Translations under genes and position numbers: made by a program
Shown: piece after piece, positions 1 through 6,078 of the stretch
Numbering within the stretch: position 1 is the first letter of the stretch
Layout of the letters: each line of letters begins with the position of its first letter
The notes under the pieces: generated by a model
Seen by the model: only the letters and a program-made list of their open reading frames with translations
The model's database searches: none
What the model was told of the DNA's origin: nothing
Assembly: GCA_945901145.1 (NCBI GenBank)
Contig: CAMDJY010000107.1
Coordinates: forward strand, 1 to 6,078
Origin: Legionella genomosp. 1
GTDB lineage: Bacteria > Pseudomonadota > Gammaproteobacteria > Legionellales > Legionellaceae
Length of the DNA: 6,078 nt
Direction of reading: 5' to 3'

Positions 1-462
1 CAAGCGAATATTGAAATTAAACCATTTCCAGGATGTACAGAGGAAACTGCATGGGCGACATTACGGCATATTAACTTGTATTGGCCACATCAAAAAGCAC
101 GCCCGTTAGTCTCAAGTTTTGATCTTGACGCATTGAGATTATGCCGCCAATTAGAGCCTGAGCTTCCTTTGGGATTGTTACTCGATCAATGGCGTGAAGA
201 TGCCCTGGAGATTTTAGACGAGCTTAAGTGTGTTTCAGTGCATTTAAATAAGCGTTTGGTTAATTTAAAGCGTGTGCAAGCATTAAAGCAAGCAGGTTAT
301 CTCATTTATGTCTATACTATCAATCGAAGAAAAGAAGCACAGAAGTATATGAATTTAGGTGTTGATGCGATTTTTACCAATTATCCTGATTTATTTGAAA
401 AAAAATCCTGGATAAAAAAAATTGAGTCGCCTAGAATCAGAAGGTTATTAGGTTTTGAATAG
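1..462 (+). CDS. Glycerophosphodiester phosphodiesterase, C-terminal part (5' end outside window)
   Basis: This frame is open from the first base to a TAG stop at 460-462 and gives 153 residues, the C-terminal part of a GDPD-family enzyme (UgpQ-like members are usually about 240 residues). The family hydrolyses glycerophosphodiesters to sn-glycerol 3-phosphate and an alcohol, in a TIM-barrel fold. Visible signatures are NIEIKP at residues 3-8, which holds a conserved metal-binding glutamate, then VSSFD, LGLLLD, and the late barrel strands IYVYTIN and GVDAIFTNYPD, the usual GVDxIxTxxPD ending. The N-terminal HRG-type catalytic histidine motif lies upstream of the window. A TTG at 76 could be taken as a start, but the conserved motif before it shows the gene begins further upstream. 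The basic C-terminal tail (KKSWIKKIESPRIRRLLGFE) follows the barrel. There is no link to phospholipid genes in view. The family call is strong; the choice between UgpQ-like and other subfamilies is open. Confidence 0.9.
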   Translation, partial: QANIEIKPFPGCTEETAWATLRHINLYWPHQKARPLVSSFDLDALRLCRQLEPELPLGLLLDQWREDALEILDELKCVSVHLNKRLVNLKRVQALKQAGYLIYVYTINRRKEAQKYMNLGVDAIFTNYPDLFEKKSWIKKIESPRIRRLLGFE

Positions 463-498
463 TCTTTCAGTTTAAAAGCATTTTTTAGGATATTTTTT

Positions 499-1674
499 AT
501 GCACGATGGCGCTGTCTTTTACACAATATTTTTATTATTTACGGGTGCCGCCGTTTTATCGACGTTGGTTCTGTTTACTCGTCAGTCTTTACTCGTTGCA
601 TATATTCTACTGGGTGCTATTTTAGGCCCTTGGGGGCTGGCTTTAGTTTCTGATCTCAGTGCAATTCAAGAAGTTGGCGACATTGGTATTGTATTTCTGT
701 TGTTTTTATTGGGTTTACATTTACAGCCGCAAAATCTTGTCCATATGTTGAAAAAGGTAACCTGGATAGCAACTTTAAGTTCGATTTTATTTGCTCTTGT
801 TGCTTATGGTATCGGTCGTTGGTTTGGATTAACGGTTACTGAATCTTGGGTCTTGGGTGCATCGATGATGTTCTCGAGCACGATTATTGGTCTTAAATTA
901 TTACCAACAACTATATTACATCATCAACATACAGGTGAGGTCATGATTAGTGTCCTGCTGATGCAGGATATTATTGCAATCGTTGTTTTAATATTAATCA
1001 ATGGTAGTGCCCAAAATTTGGGTCACTTTAATTGGCACGATTTAGTTTCTGTGTGTGTCACTTTGCCTGCGCTGATTTTCTTCTCATTTGCAGTCGAACG
1101 TTATGTGTTGGTGAGATTGCTGGCGCGTTTTGATAGAACACAAGAATATGTATTTTTGCTCTCCATTGGCTGGTGCTTGAGTTTGTCCATGCTTGCGAAC
1201 CGGTTAGGAATTTCTGAACATATTGGTGCTTTTGTTGCAGGGGTTGCACTCGCATCAAGTCCTATTTCATTGTTTATCGCAGAAAGTCTGAAGCCATTGA
1301 GAGATTTCTTTTTAGTGATGTTTTTCTTTTCCGTAGGCGCCACGTTTAATTTTGGATTTGCTGCGCAAGTGATTATTCCAGCTTGTATTTTGGCTTTCTT
1401 GATGTTGGTTTTAAAGCCTTTATGTTTTCATTTGCTATTTGTCAAAGCAGGTGAGAAAAATTCAGTTGCAAAAGAAGTTGGTATTCGCTTAGGTCAAGCC
1501 AGTGAGTTTTCTTTGTTGGTTGCAAGTATTGCATTAAGCACAAAATTGATTTCCGATGCTGCGTCTAATTTAATTCAAGCCACAACAATTTTAACGTTTA
1601 TCGTGTCTTCTTACGTTGTGGTGTTGAAATACCCTACGCCGATGTCTTTGTCAGATAAAATGCGTAAAGATTAG
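499..1674 (+). CDS. CPA2-family (KefB/KefC-like) monovalent cation:proton antiporter, membrane domain only
   Basis: An integral inner-membrane protein of 391 residues with about 11-13 hydrophobic segments, matching the Na+/H+ exchanger domain of the CPA2 family. KefC-like motifs run in order: ILGPWGL (41-47), a GDIGIVFLLFLLGLHLQP block (60-77), SSTII (126-130), QDIIAI (156-161), GAFVAGVALASSP (243-255), FFFSVGATFNF (275-285), KPLCF (306-310) and LGQASEFSLL (331-340). The Q156-D157 pair is where KefC also has Gln-Asp; the aspartate is the expected proton/cation-binding residue, and QD types are associated with K+/H+ exchange. KefC is about 620 residues with a C-terminal RCK/KTN nucleotide-binding domain, while this protein ends right after the membrane domain, as short CPA2 members do. 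No RCK remnant follows the stop, so this does not look like a recent truncation. The ATG is preceded by AGGA at 487-490, 8 bases away. The next gene begins 6 bases after the stop. Substrate (K+ or Na+) is inferred, not proven. Confidence 0.9.
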   Translation: MHDGAVFYTIFLLFTGAAVLSTLVLFTRQSLLVAYILLGAILGPWGLALVSDLSAIQEVGDIGIVFLLFLLGLHLQPQNLVHMLKKVTWIATLSSILFALVAYGIGRWFGLTVTESWVLGASMMFSSTIIGLKLLPTTILHHQHTGEVMISVLLMQDIIAIVVLILINGSAQNLGHFNWHDLVSVCVTLPALIFFSFAVERYVLVRLLARFDRTQEYVFLLSIGWCLSLSMLANRLGISEHIGAFVAGVALASSPISLFIAESLKPLRDFFLVMFFFSVGATFNFGFAAQVIIPACILAFLMLVLKPLCFHLLFVKAGEKNSVAKEVGIRLGQASEFSLLVASIALSTKLISDAASNLIQATTILTFIVSSYVVVLKYPTPMSLSDKMRKD

Positions 1675-1680
1675 ACTCAT

Positions 1681-2067
1681 ATGAATTTATTTTTAAAATT
1701 TTTGGTATTTTCTGGGCTCATTTATGCAACAGTTGGTTGTGTTACGCAAGCGCATCGCTATGATCTTCATCAGGAAATACGCGCTTGCCAATCAAGTTGC
1801 CAACAACGTTTACCTCCTTGCCAAGTGACTTGTCGAGATGATGCCCTTTGTGAAAAACAGGCAAAACTAGAAGCACAAAAAAAATATAAAAAATATGAGC
1901 ATGGGCGTTGTGTTGAAGGAAAAACCATCATCCGTCGGTTGCAATCTTATGATGATCCTCTACAATGCCGCAAAATGAGTTGTGATTGTCTTGCAGATTT
2001 TCGCATGTGTTCTGAGGCATGTGCAGGTGTAATTCATAAACAATTAGCCGTAAGTCGAATGGGGTAG
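1681..2067 (+). CDS. Unrecognised small cysteine-rich predicted lipoprotein
   Basis: A 128-residue protein of a family I do not recognise. The N-terminus looks like a lipoprotein signal: K6, a hydrophobic core at 7-18, and C20 in a T-V-G-C context. Thr at -3 is weaker than the usual Leu. Residue +2 is Val rather than Asp, which would suit outer-membrane sorting. The mature part has 11 further cysteines at 36, 40, 47, 51, 57, 77, 96, 101, 103, 110 and 114. Three CX3C units (36-40, 47-51, 110-114) are visible, and the spacing C-X6-C-X3-C occurs twice (40/47/51 and 103/110/114). A Lys-rich, probably helical stretch (about 58-76) separates the two halves. This suggests a disulfide-stabilised helical protein in the periplasm or on a membrane; metal binding is also possible. 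The ATG lacks a good Shine-Dalgarno sequence and lies 6 bases after the antiporter stop, in the same frame, so translational coupling is likely. Its stop is 8 bases before the preferred aceE start. The gene looks intact. Confidence 0.75.
   Translation: MNLFLKFLVFSGLIYATVGCVTQAHRYDLHQEIRACQSSCQQRLPPCQVTCRDDALCEKQAKLEAQKKYKKYEHGRCVEGKTIIRRLQSYDDPLQCRKMSCDCLADFRMCSEACAGVIHKQLAVSRMG
1939..1966 (+). promoter_or_regulatory. Weak candidate internal promoter upstream of aceE, within the lipoprotein gene
   Basis: TTGCAA at 1939-1944 and TACAAT at 1961-1966, with a 16-base spacer, resemble sigma-70 -35 (4 of 6) and -10 (5 of 6) elements. They lie about 110 bases upstream of the aceE start, inside the lipoprotein coding sequence. 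Matches of this quality occur by chance in AT-rich DNA, so this is only a pointer to where an aceE promoter could sit. Confidence 0.2.
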
Positions 2068-2069
2068 GA
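2066..2069 (+). promoter_or_regulatory. Shine-Dalgarno site that decides the aceE start
   Basis: AGGA lies within GGGGTAGGA and overlaps the TAG stop (2065-2067) of the lipoprotein gene. It directly abuts the ATG at 2070 but sits 6 bases before the ATG at 2076, the normal spacing. This favours 2076 as the aceE start. The overlap with the upstream stop suggests coupled translation of the two genes. Confidence 0.6.
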
Positions 2070-2075
2070 ATGCAT

Positions 2076-4736
2076 ATGGCAGAAATATTAAACGATATTG
2101 ATCCAATTGAAACACGTGAATGGTTAGATGCGTTACAATCTGTTGTCGCTGCTGATGGCAACGAGCGTGCAGCATTTTTAATTCAAGAAATTATCAAACA
2201 AGCAAATTTTTTGGGAATTCAACTGCCGGATACCTTACATACACCTTATCAAAATACCATTAAACTTGCTGAAGAAAAACAGATGCCGCCAGATCAAGGT
2301 TTACAAAAAAGGATCAGTGCGCTCATCCGTTGGAATGCGGTTGCGATGGTGTTGCGTGCGGGTAAATATGCACCTGAATTAGGCGGACATATTGCATCTT
2401 ATGCATCTGCTTCGACTTTGTACGATGTTGCCTTCGATGAGTTTTTTCAAGGGCCAAATTCAGAGCGTGGTGCAGATTTAGTCTATATTCAAGGACACTG
2501 TGCCCCTGGTATCTATGCACGTGCTTTTTTAGAAGGCCGCTTGTCTGAGTCTCAGCTTAGTTATTTCAGACAAGAGGTTGAAGTTGATGGCTTGTCTTCT
2601 TATCCGCACCCTTGGTTGATGGGAGATTTTTGGCAATTCCCAACGGTATCCATGGGTCTTGGGCCATTGCAAGCAATTTATCAAGCACGCTTTCTCAAAT
2701 ATTTGGAAAATCGTGGCTTAGCAACGACCAAAGGCCGAAAAGTATGGGCATTTTTAGGTGATGGAGAAATGGATGAGCCTGAGTCAGTGGGTGCTTTATC
2801 CATTGCTGCTCGGGAAAAATTAGATAATTTAATTTTTGTCGTCAATTGTAATTTACAGCGCTTAGATGGCCCAGTGCGTGGTAATGGTAAAATTATTCAA
2901 GAGCTTGAAGGTTTATTTAAAGGTGCTGGTTGGCACGTGATTAAGGTCATTTGGGGGAGTCGCTGGGATCCATTGTTTGCGAAAGATACGCAAGGGATCA
3001 TGTTACAGCGCATGCTCGAGTGTGTTGATGGCGATTTTCAAGCCTATAAAGCCCATGATGGCGCCTATGTTCGTGAGCATTTTTTTGGAAAATATCCTGA
3101 ATTAAAAAAAATGGTGGACCATTTAACTGACGAAGAAATTTGGCGTTTAAATCGCGGTGGGCATGATGCACAAAAAGTCTATGCTGCTTATGCAGAAGCA
3201 GTATCTCTTCAAGGCAAACCAACGGTCATTTTGGCAAAAACTGTCAAAGGATATGGCATGGGTGCTGCCGGTGAGGGCATGAATATCACCCATCAACAGA
3301 AAAAAATGACGGTTGATCAACTCCGTGCTTTTCGCGACAGGTTTAGTATTCCTATTACAGATGACCAGATTCAAGAAATTCCTTTTTACCGACCTGCAGA
3401 AGATAGTCCAGAAATTCAATATCTCAAGAAAAAACGCGAAGCGTTAGGTGGGTATTTACCCGCACGGCGCATTGATTGTGAGACTTTACCAATTCCTGAT
3501 TTGTCTGAGTTTTCAGCAGTGACCCATGGTTTAGGTGATCGAGAGCTATCAACAACGATGGCATTTGTTCGTATTTTATCTGTATTATTGAAAAATAAAG
3601 ATTTAAGTCAACGCATTGTGCCGATTGTTCCCGATGAATGTCGAACGTTTGGAATGGAAGGATTGTTTCGTCAGATTGGGATTTATTCTCCGGTTGGACA
3701 ATTGTATACACCAGTTGATCATGAACAAGTGATGTATTACCGAGAAGCACGTGATGGTCAAATTTTAGAAGAAGGGATCAACGAAGCCGGTGCGTTTTGC
3801 TCGTGGATGGCGGCAGCAACCTCTTATAGTACCAATCATCTACCGATGATTCCGTTTTATATCTATTATTCAATGTTTGGCTTTCAACGTATTGGTGATT
3901 TGGCTTGGGCTGCAGGTGATATGCAAGCACGAGGATGTCTTTTAGGCGGGACCGCAGGCCGGACGACCTTGGCCGGAGAAGGCTTACAACATCAGGATGG
4001 CCATAGTCATTTGATGGCATCTACCATTCCAAATTGCGTGAGTTACGATCCAACTTTCGCCTATGAGCTAGCCGTGATTATTCAAAATGGTTTATATCGG
4101 ATGTTTGAAAAGCAGGAAAATGTCTTTTACTATCTCACGGTTATGAATGAAAATTATACACATCCTGATTTGCCAGCAGGCGTTGAAACTGGCATTTTGA
4201 AAGGCATGTATTTACTTCAGGAATCTTCCCAAAAAGCTAAGCAGCATGTGCAACTTTTAGGTTCAGGAGCAATTTTACGTGAGGTCATTCAAGCAGCACA
4301 TCTCTTGCAGCAGGATTTTTCTGTGTCATCTGATATTTGGAGTGTGACCAGTTTTAATGAACTACGTCGCGATGGCTTGGCTGCAGAGCGCTATAATCGG
4401 CTGCACCCTGAAGAGCTTGAGCAAAGTAGTTATGTTACTCAGCAATTAGCAGGGCGTTGTGGGCCTGTGATTGCAGCAACGGATTATATGCGCTTGTATG
4501 CTGATCAAATTCGGCCTTATATAAATTCGCGGTATATTACGCTAGGTACGGATGGCTATGGGCGCAGTGATACGCGCACAAAATTGCGTCATTTTTTTGA
4601 AGTCGATGCTAAATTCATTGTACTTGCAGCGCTTCAGGCTTTGGTCGACACTGAGGAATTACCCAAGTCTGTGCTCAGCGATGCGATACAACGCTACGGT
4701 ATTCATCCTGAAAAAATAGATCCTGCGAATCATTAA
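2076..4736 (+). CDS. aceE: Pyruvate dehydrogenase E1 component, homodimeric type
   Basis: Thiamine diphosphate-dependent E1 of the cytosolic pyruvate dehydrogenase complex; it decarboxylates pyruvate and reductively acetylates the lipoyl group of E2. From the start at 2076 it has 886 residues, against 887 in E. coli AceE. The N-terminal NDIDPIETREW resembles the E. coli segment that helps bind E2. Family residues are in place: H105 (GGHIAS), the GDGEMDEPE cofactor motif at 228-236 with N257 and N259 (VNCN) completing Mg-ThDP binding, H406 in the active-site loop (GEGMNITHQQKKM), E570 (GINEAGAFCSW), which should activate the thiazolium precursor, and H639 (GLQHQDGHSH). Positions from H105 to H639 keep a constant offset to E. 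coli, so no net insertion or deletion is evident there. An in-frame ATG at 2070 would add Met-His, but the ribosome site favours 2076. E2 follows after 11 bases. No PdhR-type operator or promoter gap is visible upstream. Identification is very secure. Confidence 0.98.
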   Translation: MAEILNDIDPIETREWLDALQSVVAADGNERAAFLIQEIIKQANFLGIQLPDTLHTPYQNTIKLAEEKQMPPDQGLQKRISALIRWNAVAMVLRAGKYAPELGGHIASYASASTLYDVAFDEFFQGPNSERGADLVYIQGHCAPGIYARAFLEGRLSESQLSYFRQEVEVDGLSSYPHPWLMGDFWQFPTVSMGLGPLQAIYQARFLKYLENRGLATTKGRKVWAFLGDGEMDEPESVGALSIAAREKLDNLIFVVNCNLQRLDGPVRGNGKIIQELEGLFKGAGWHVIKVIWGSRWDPLFAKDTQGIMLQRMLECVDGDFQAYKAHDGAYVREHFFGKYPELKKMVDHLTDEEIWRLNRGGHDAQKVYAAYAEAVSLQGKPTVILAKTVKGYGMGAAGEGMNITHQQKKMTVDQLRAFRDRFSIPITDDQIQEIPFYRPAEDSPEIQYLKKKREALGGYLPARRIDCETLPIPDLSEFSAVTHGLGDRELSTTMAFVRILSVLLKNKDLSQRIVPIVPDECRTFGMEGLFRQIGIYSPVGQLYTPVDHEQVMYYREARDGQILEEGINEAGAFCSWMAAATSYSTNHLPMIPFYIYYSMFGFQRIGDLAWAAGDMQARGCLLGGTAGRTTLAGEGLQHQDGHSHLMASTIPNCVSYDPTFAYELAVIIQNGLYRMFEKQENVFYYLTVMNENYTHPDLPAGVETGILKGMYLLQESSQKAKQHVQLLGSGAILREVIQAAHLLQQDFSVSSDIWSVTSFNELRRDGLAAERYNRLHPEELEQSSYVTQQLAGRCGPVIAATDYMRLYADQIRPYINSRYITLGTDGYGRSDTRTKLRHFFEVDAKFIVLAALQALVDTEELPKSVLSDAIQRYGIHPEKIDPANH

Positions 4737-4747
4737 AAGGAGAGCCC

Positions 4748-6013
4748 ATGGCTTCTGAACAAGAGATTAAAATCCCAGATATTGGCGGAGCAACGCAGGT
4801 TGATGTGATTGAAGTTTTAGTGAAACCAGGCGATACCATTGATAAAGATACATCTTTGGTAACTTTAGAGTCTGATAAAGCAAGCATGGAGATCCCGGCT
4901 CCTGCTGCCGGCAAAGTAATTTCTGTACGCATGAAAGTGGGTGACAAAGTTTCTGAAGGGGATGTAATTTTAGTTTTATCTGCAGAAGAGTCAACAGCAA
5001 CAGTTAAACAATCAATCCCTGAATTCGTGGAGCCAGCTGTTGTAGAGCAGTCTGAGCCTGAGCCTAAGCCTAAGCCTGAGATAATGACACCACCAAGCCT
5101 GCCTATCACATCCGCTGAGGTTTTTGCAGGGCCTGCGGTTCGTCGCTTAGCGCACCAATTTGGTATTAATTTGCAAGATGTTGCAGGAACGGGGAGAAAA
5201 TCACGTATTAGTAAGACTGACTTAGAACAATATGTGAAAAATAAAATAAATCAGCCGCAATCACAAGCAAGTGGCTTTGCTATGCCTGCAGCACCATCCA
5301 TTGATTTTTCTAAGTTTGGTCCCATTGAACAAAAACCGTTAAATAAAATTAAACGGTTGACGGGTATCAACGTGCATCGCTCTTGGGTTACTATTCCGCA
5401 CGTCACGCAATTTGATGAGGCGGATATCACTGATCTTGAGGCATTTCGACAAGCTGAGAGTGAACATGCCAAAGCTTTGGGCTATAAACTTACAATCTTG
5501 GCGTTTGTCTGTAAAGTAGTCAGTAAAGCATTATCCGTATTTCCGGTATTTAATGCTTCATTGGATGCGACAGGCGAGAACTTAATTTATAAACACTATG
5601 TGAATATAGGTATTGCTGTTGAGACACCAAATGGTCTGGTGGTTCCCGTGATTCAACAAGTGGATCAACTCTCTGTGACTCAAATTGCCCAAGAAATGGC
5701 TCGATTAAGCGCTAAAGCTCGGGATAAAGGGTTGATGCCGAATGAAATGTCGGGCGGATGTTTTACCATCTCAAGTCTAGGCGGTATTGGTGGTACAGCG
5801 TTCACGCCGATTGTGAATAGTCCTGAAGTTGCAATTTTAGGCTTATCACGACAAGCTTTGAAGCCTGTTTATGAACAAGGGGTTTTTATACCGCGATTGA
5901 TGCTGCCTTTATCACTGTCTTATGATCACCGGGTGATTGATGGTGCAGAAGGTGCGCGGTTTACGCGTTATATTAGCGAATGTCTCAGCGATGTTCGTCG
6001 AATTTTATTGTAA
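4748..6013 (+). CDS. aceF: Dihydrolipoamide acetyltransferase, E2 of pyruvate dehydrogenase, single lipoyl domain
   Basis: E2 core of the pyruvate dehydrogenase complex; it transfers the acetyl group from its lipoyl arm to CoA. The 421 residues divide into one lipoyl domain (about 3-79, lipoyl-accepting K44 in ESDKASMEIP), an acidic/Pro/Lys linker (about 80-124, with EPEPKPKPE at 103-111), a peripheral subunit-binding domain (about 125-163: AGPAVRRLAHQFGI then VAGTGRKSRI), an Ala/Pro/Gln-rich linker (about 165-190), and the acetyltransferase domain (about 195-421). The catalytic motif DHRVIDGA is at 393-400 with H394 and D398, and TISSLGGIGG at 340-349 is another family signature. The C-terminal domain closely resembles E. 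coli AceF, but that protein has three lipoyl domains in about 630 residues. The 2-oxoglutarate E2 (SucB) is the main alternative; position after aceE and the sequence match (DFSKFGPIE, GGCFTISSLGG) argue against it. A strong AGGAG at 4738-4742 precedes the ATG by 5 bases. Confidence 0.97.
   Translation: MASEQEIKIPDIGGATQVDVIEVLVKPGDTIDKDTSLVTLESDKASMEIPAPAAGKVISVRMKVGDKVSEGDVILVLSAEESTATVKQSIPEFVEPAVVEQSEPEPKPKPEIMTPPSLPITSAEVFAGPAVRRLAHQFGINLQDVAGTGRKSRISKTDLEQYVKNKINQPQSQASGFAMPAAPSIDFSKFGPIEQKPLNKIKRLTGINVHRSWVTIPHVTQFDEADITDLEAFRQAESEHAKALGYKLTILAFVCKVVSKALSVFPVFNASLDATGENLIYKHYVNIGIAVETPNGLVVPVIQQVDQLSVTQIAQEMARLSAKARDKGLMPNEMSGGCFTISSLGGIGGTAFTPIVNSPEVAILGLSRQALKPVYEQGVFIPRLMLPLSLSYDHRVIDGAEGARFTRYISECLSDVRRILL
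5053..5080 (+). repeat. Short tandem hexanucleotide repeat in the aceF linker
   Basis: The unit TRAGCC (TGAGCC, TGAGCC, TAAGCC, TAAGCC, then a partial TGAG) is repeated about 4.7 times. Read in frame it codes for alternating Glu-Pro and Lys-Pro pairs (residues 103-111 of E2) in the flexible linker after the lipoyl domain. Because the unit is six bases, gain or loss of copies would keep the frame and only alter linker length. Confidence 0.8.
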
Positions 6014-6039
6014 TTCTATTGATTTGAGGCAATTGAGCT

Positions 6040-6078
6040 ATGACAAAACAAATGAAAACAGATGTCGTTGTAATTGGT
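6040..6078 (+). CDS. lpd: Probable dihydrolipoamide dehydrogenase (E3), first 13 codons only
   Basis: An ATG at 6040 opens a frame that stays open to the window end and gives MTKQMKTDVVVIG. The last part, TDVVVIG, looks like the first beta strand and first glycine of an FAD-binding Rossmann fold, as at the N-terminus of lipoamide dehydrogenases. Gene order aceE-aceF-lpd is standard in gammaproteobacteria, and the start lies 26 bases after the aceF stop, so this is most likely the E3 flavoenzyme that reoxidises dihydrolipoamide with NAD+. GAGG at 6026-6029, 10 bases from the ATG, is a plausible though slightly distant ribosome site. A second ATG at 6052 is possible but has no better site. No lipoyl domain precedes the Rossmann strand, unlike the E3 of some other bacteria. 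Too little is present to confirm the catalytic cysteine pair. Confidence 0.8.
   Translation, partial: MTKQMKTDVVVIG

Noticed and set aside
76..462. Phosphodiesterase read as a short complete gene from TTG at 76
   Set aside because: The frame stays open to base 1 and the conserved NIEIKP catalytic motif lies before 76, so this is a gene cut by the window edge.
463..498. Possible terminator or promoter between the phosphodiesterase and antiporter genes
   Set aside because: The 36 bases are T-rich but show no stem-loop and no convincing -35/-10 pair; only the AGGA ribosome site is supportable.
1058..1343. Two overlapping - strand frames inside the antiporter gene
   Set aside because: They overlap each other and a clearly conserved membrane protein, so they are shadow frames.
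3424..3750. A 108-residue open frame on the - strand inside aceE
   Set aside because: It lies wholly within the strongly conserved E1 coding sequence, has no recognisable motif and no plausible operon context.
3954..3976. GC-rich patch with repeated GGCCGG, possible hairpin
   Set aside because: It encodes the conserved GGTAGRTTLAGEG segment of E1, and the inverted match is only four bases, so no terminator or REP element is supported.
4675..5109. A 144-residue open frame on the - strand across the aceE/aceF junction
   Set aside because: It is antisense to the conserved end of aceE, the E2 lipoyl domain and its linker. Its Ser/Gly/Thr-rich composition is what the reverse of those codons gives, and it shows no domain motif.
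6014..6039. Possible regulatory element between aceF and lpd
   Set aside because: Only a ribosome-site-like GAGG and a short CAATTG palindrome are present; no hairpin or terminator can be drawn.

Overview
This is a compact, single-strand stretch of a moderately AT-rich bacterial chromosome. It contains six protein-coding genes, all on the + strand, two of them cut by the window edges, and almost no intergenic DNA. The pyruvate dehydrogenase genes are clearly gammaproteobacterial: a homodimeric-type E1 that matches Escherichia coli AceE almost residue for residue, followed by E2 and the start of E3. The AT-rich coding sequence and an E2 with a single lipoyl domain would fit a Legionellales/Coxiellaceae-like organism. 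That placement is inference from recalled family features, not a search result.

Layout: 1-462 is the 3' end of a glycerophosphodiester phosphodiesterase gene. 499-1674 encodes a CPA2-type (KefB/KefC-like) monovalent cation:proton antiporter made of the membrane domain only. 1681-2067 encodes a small cysteine-rich predicted lipoprotein that I do not recognise. 2076-4736 is aceE (pyruvate dehydrogenase E1), 4748-6013 is aceF (dihydrolipoamide acetyltransferase E2), and 6040 to the window end is the first 13 codons of the probable lpd gene (dihydrolipoamide dehydrogenase E3).

E1 decarboxylates pyruvate on thiamine diphosphate, E2 carries the acetyl group on its lipoyl arm to CoA, and E3 reoxidises the lipoyl group with NAD+. 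Together they feed acetyl-CoA to the TCA cycle and fatty acid synthesis. Gaps between the genes are 36, 6, 8, 11 and 26 bases, so the antiporter, the lipoprotein and the PDH genes could share a transcript. No conventional promoter region or terminator is visible in front of aceE.

Most of the window is housekeeping. I found no mobile element, CRISPR array, RNA gene or phage-like segment, and no stretch over 300 bases without a gene. The part that resists explanation is the cysteine-rich lipoprotein: 11 cysteines besides the predicted lipidated one, arranged in CX3C units, wedged between an ion antiporter and the PDH operon.
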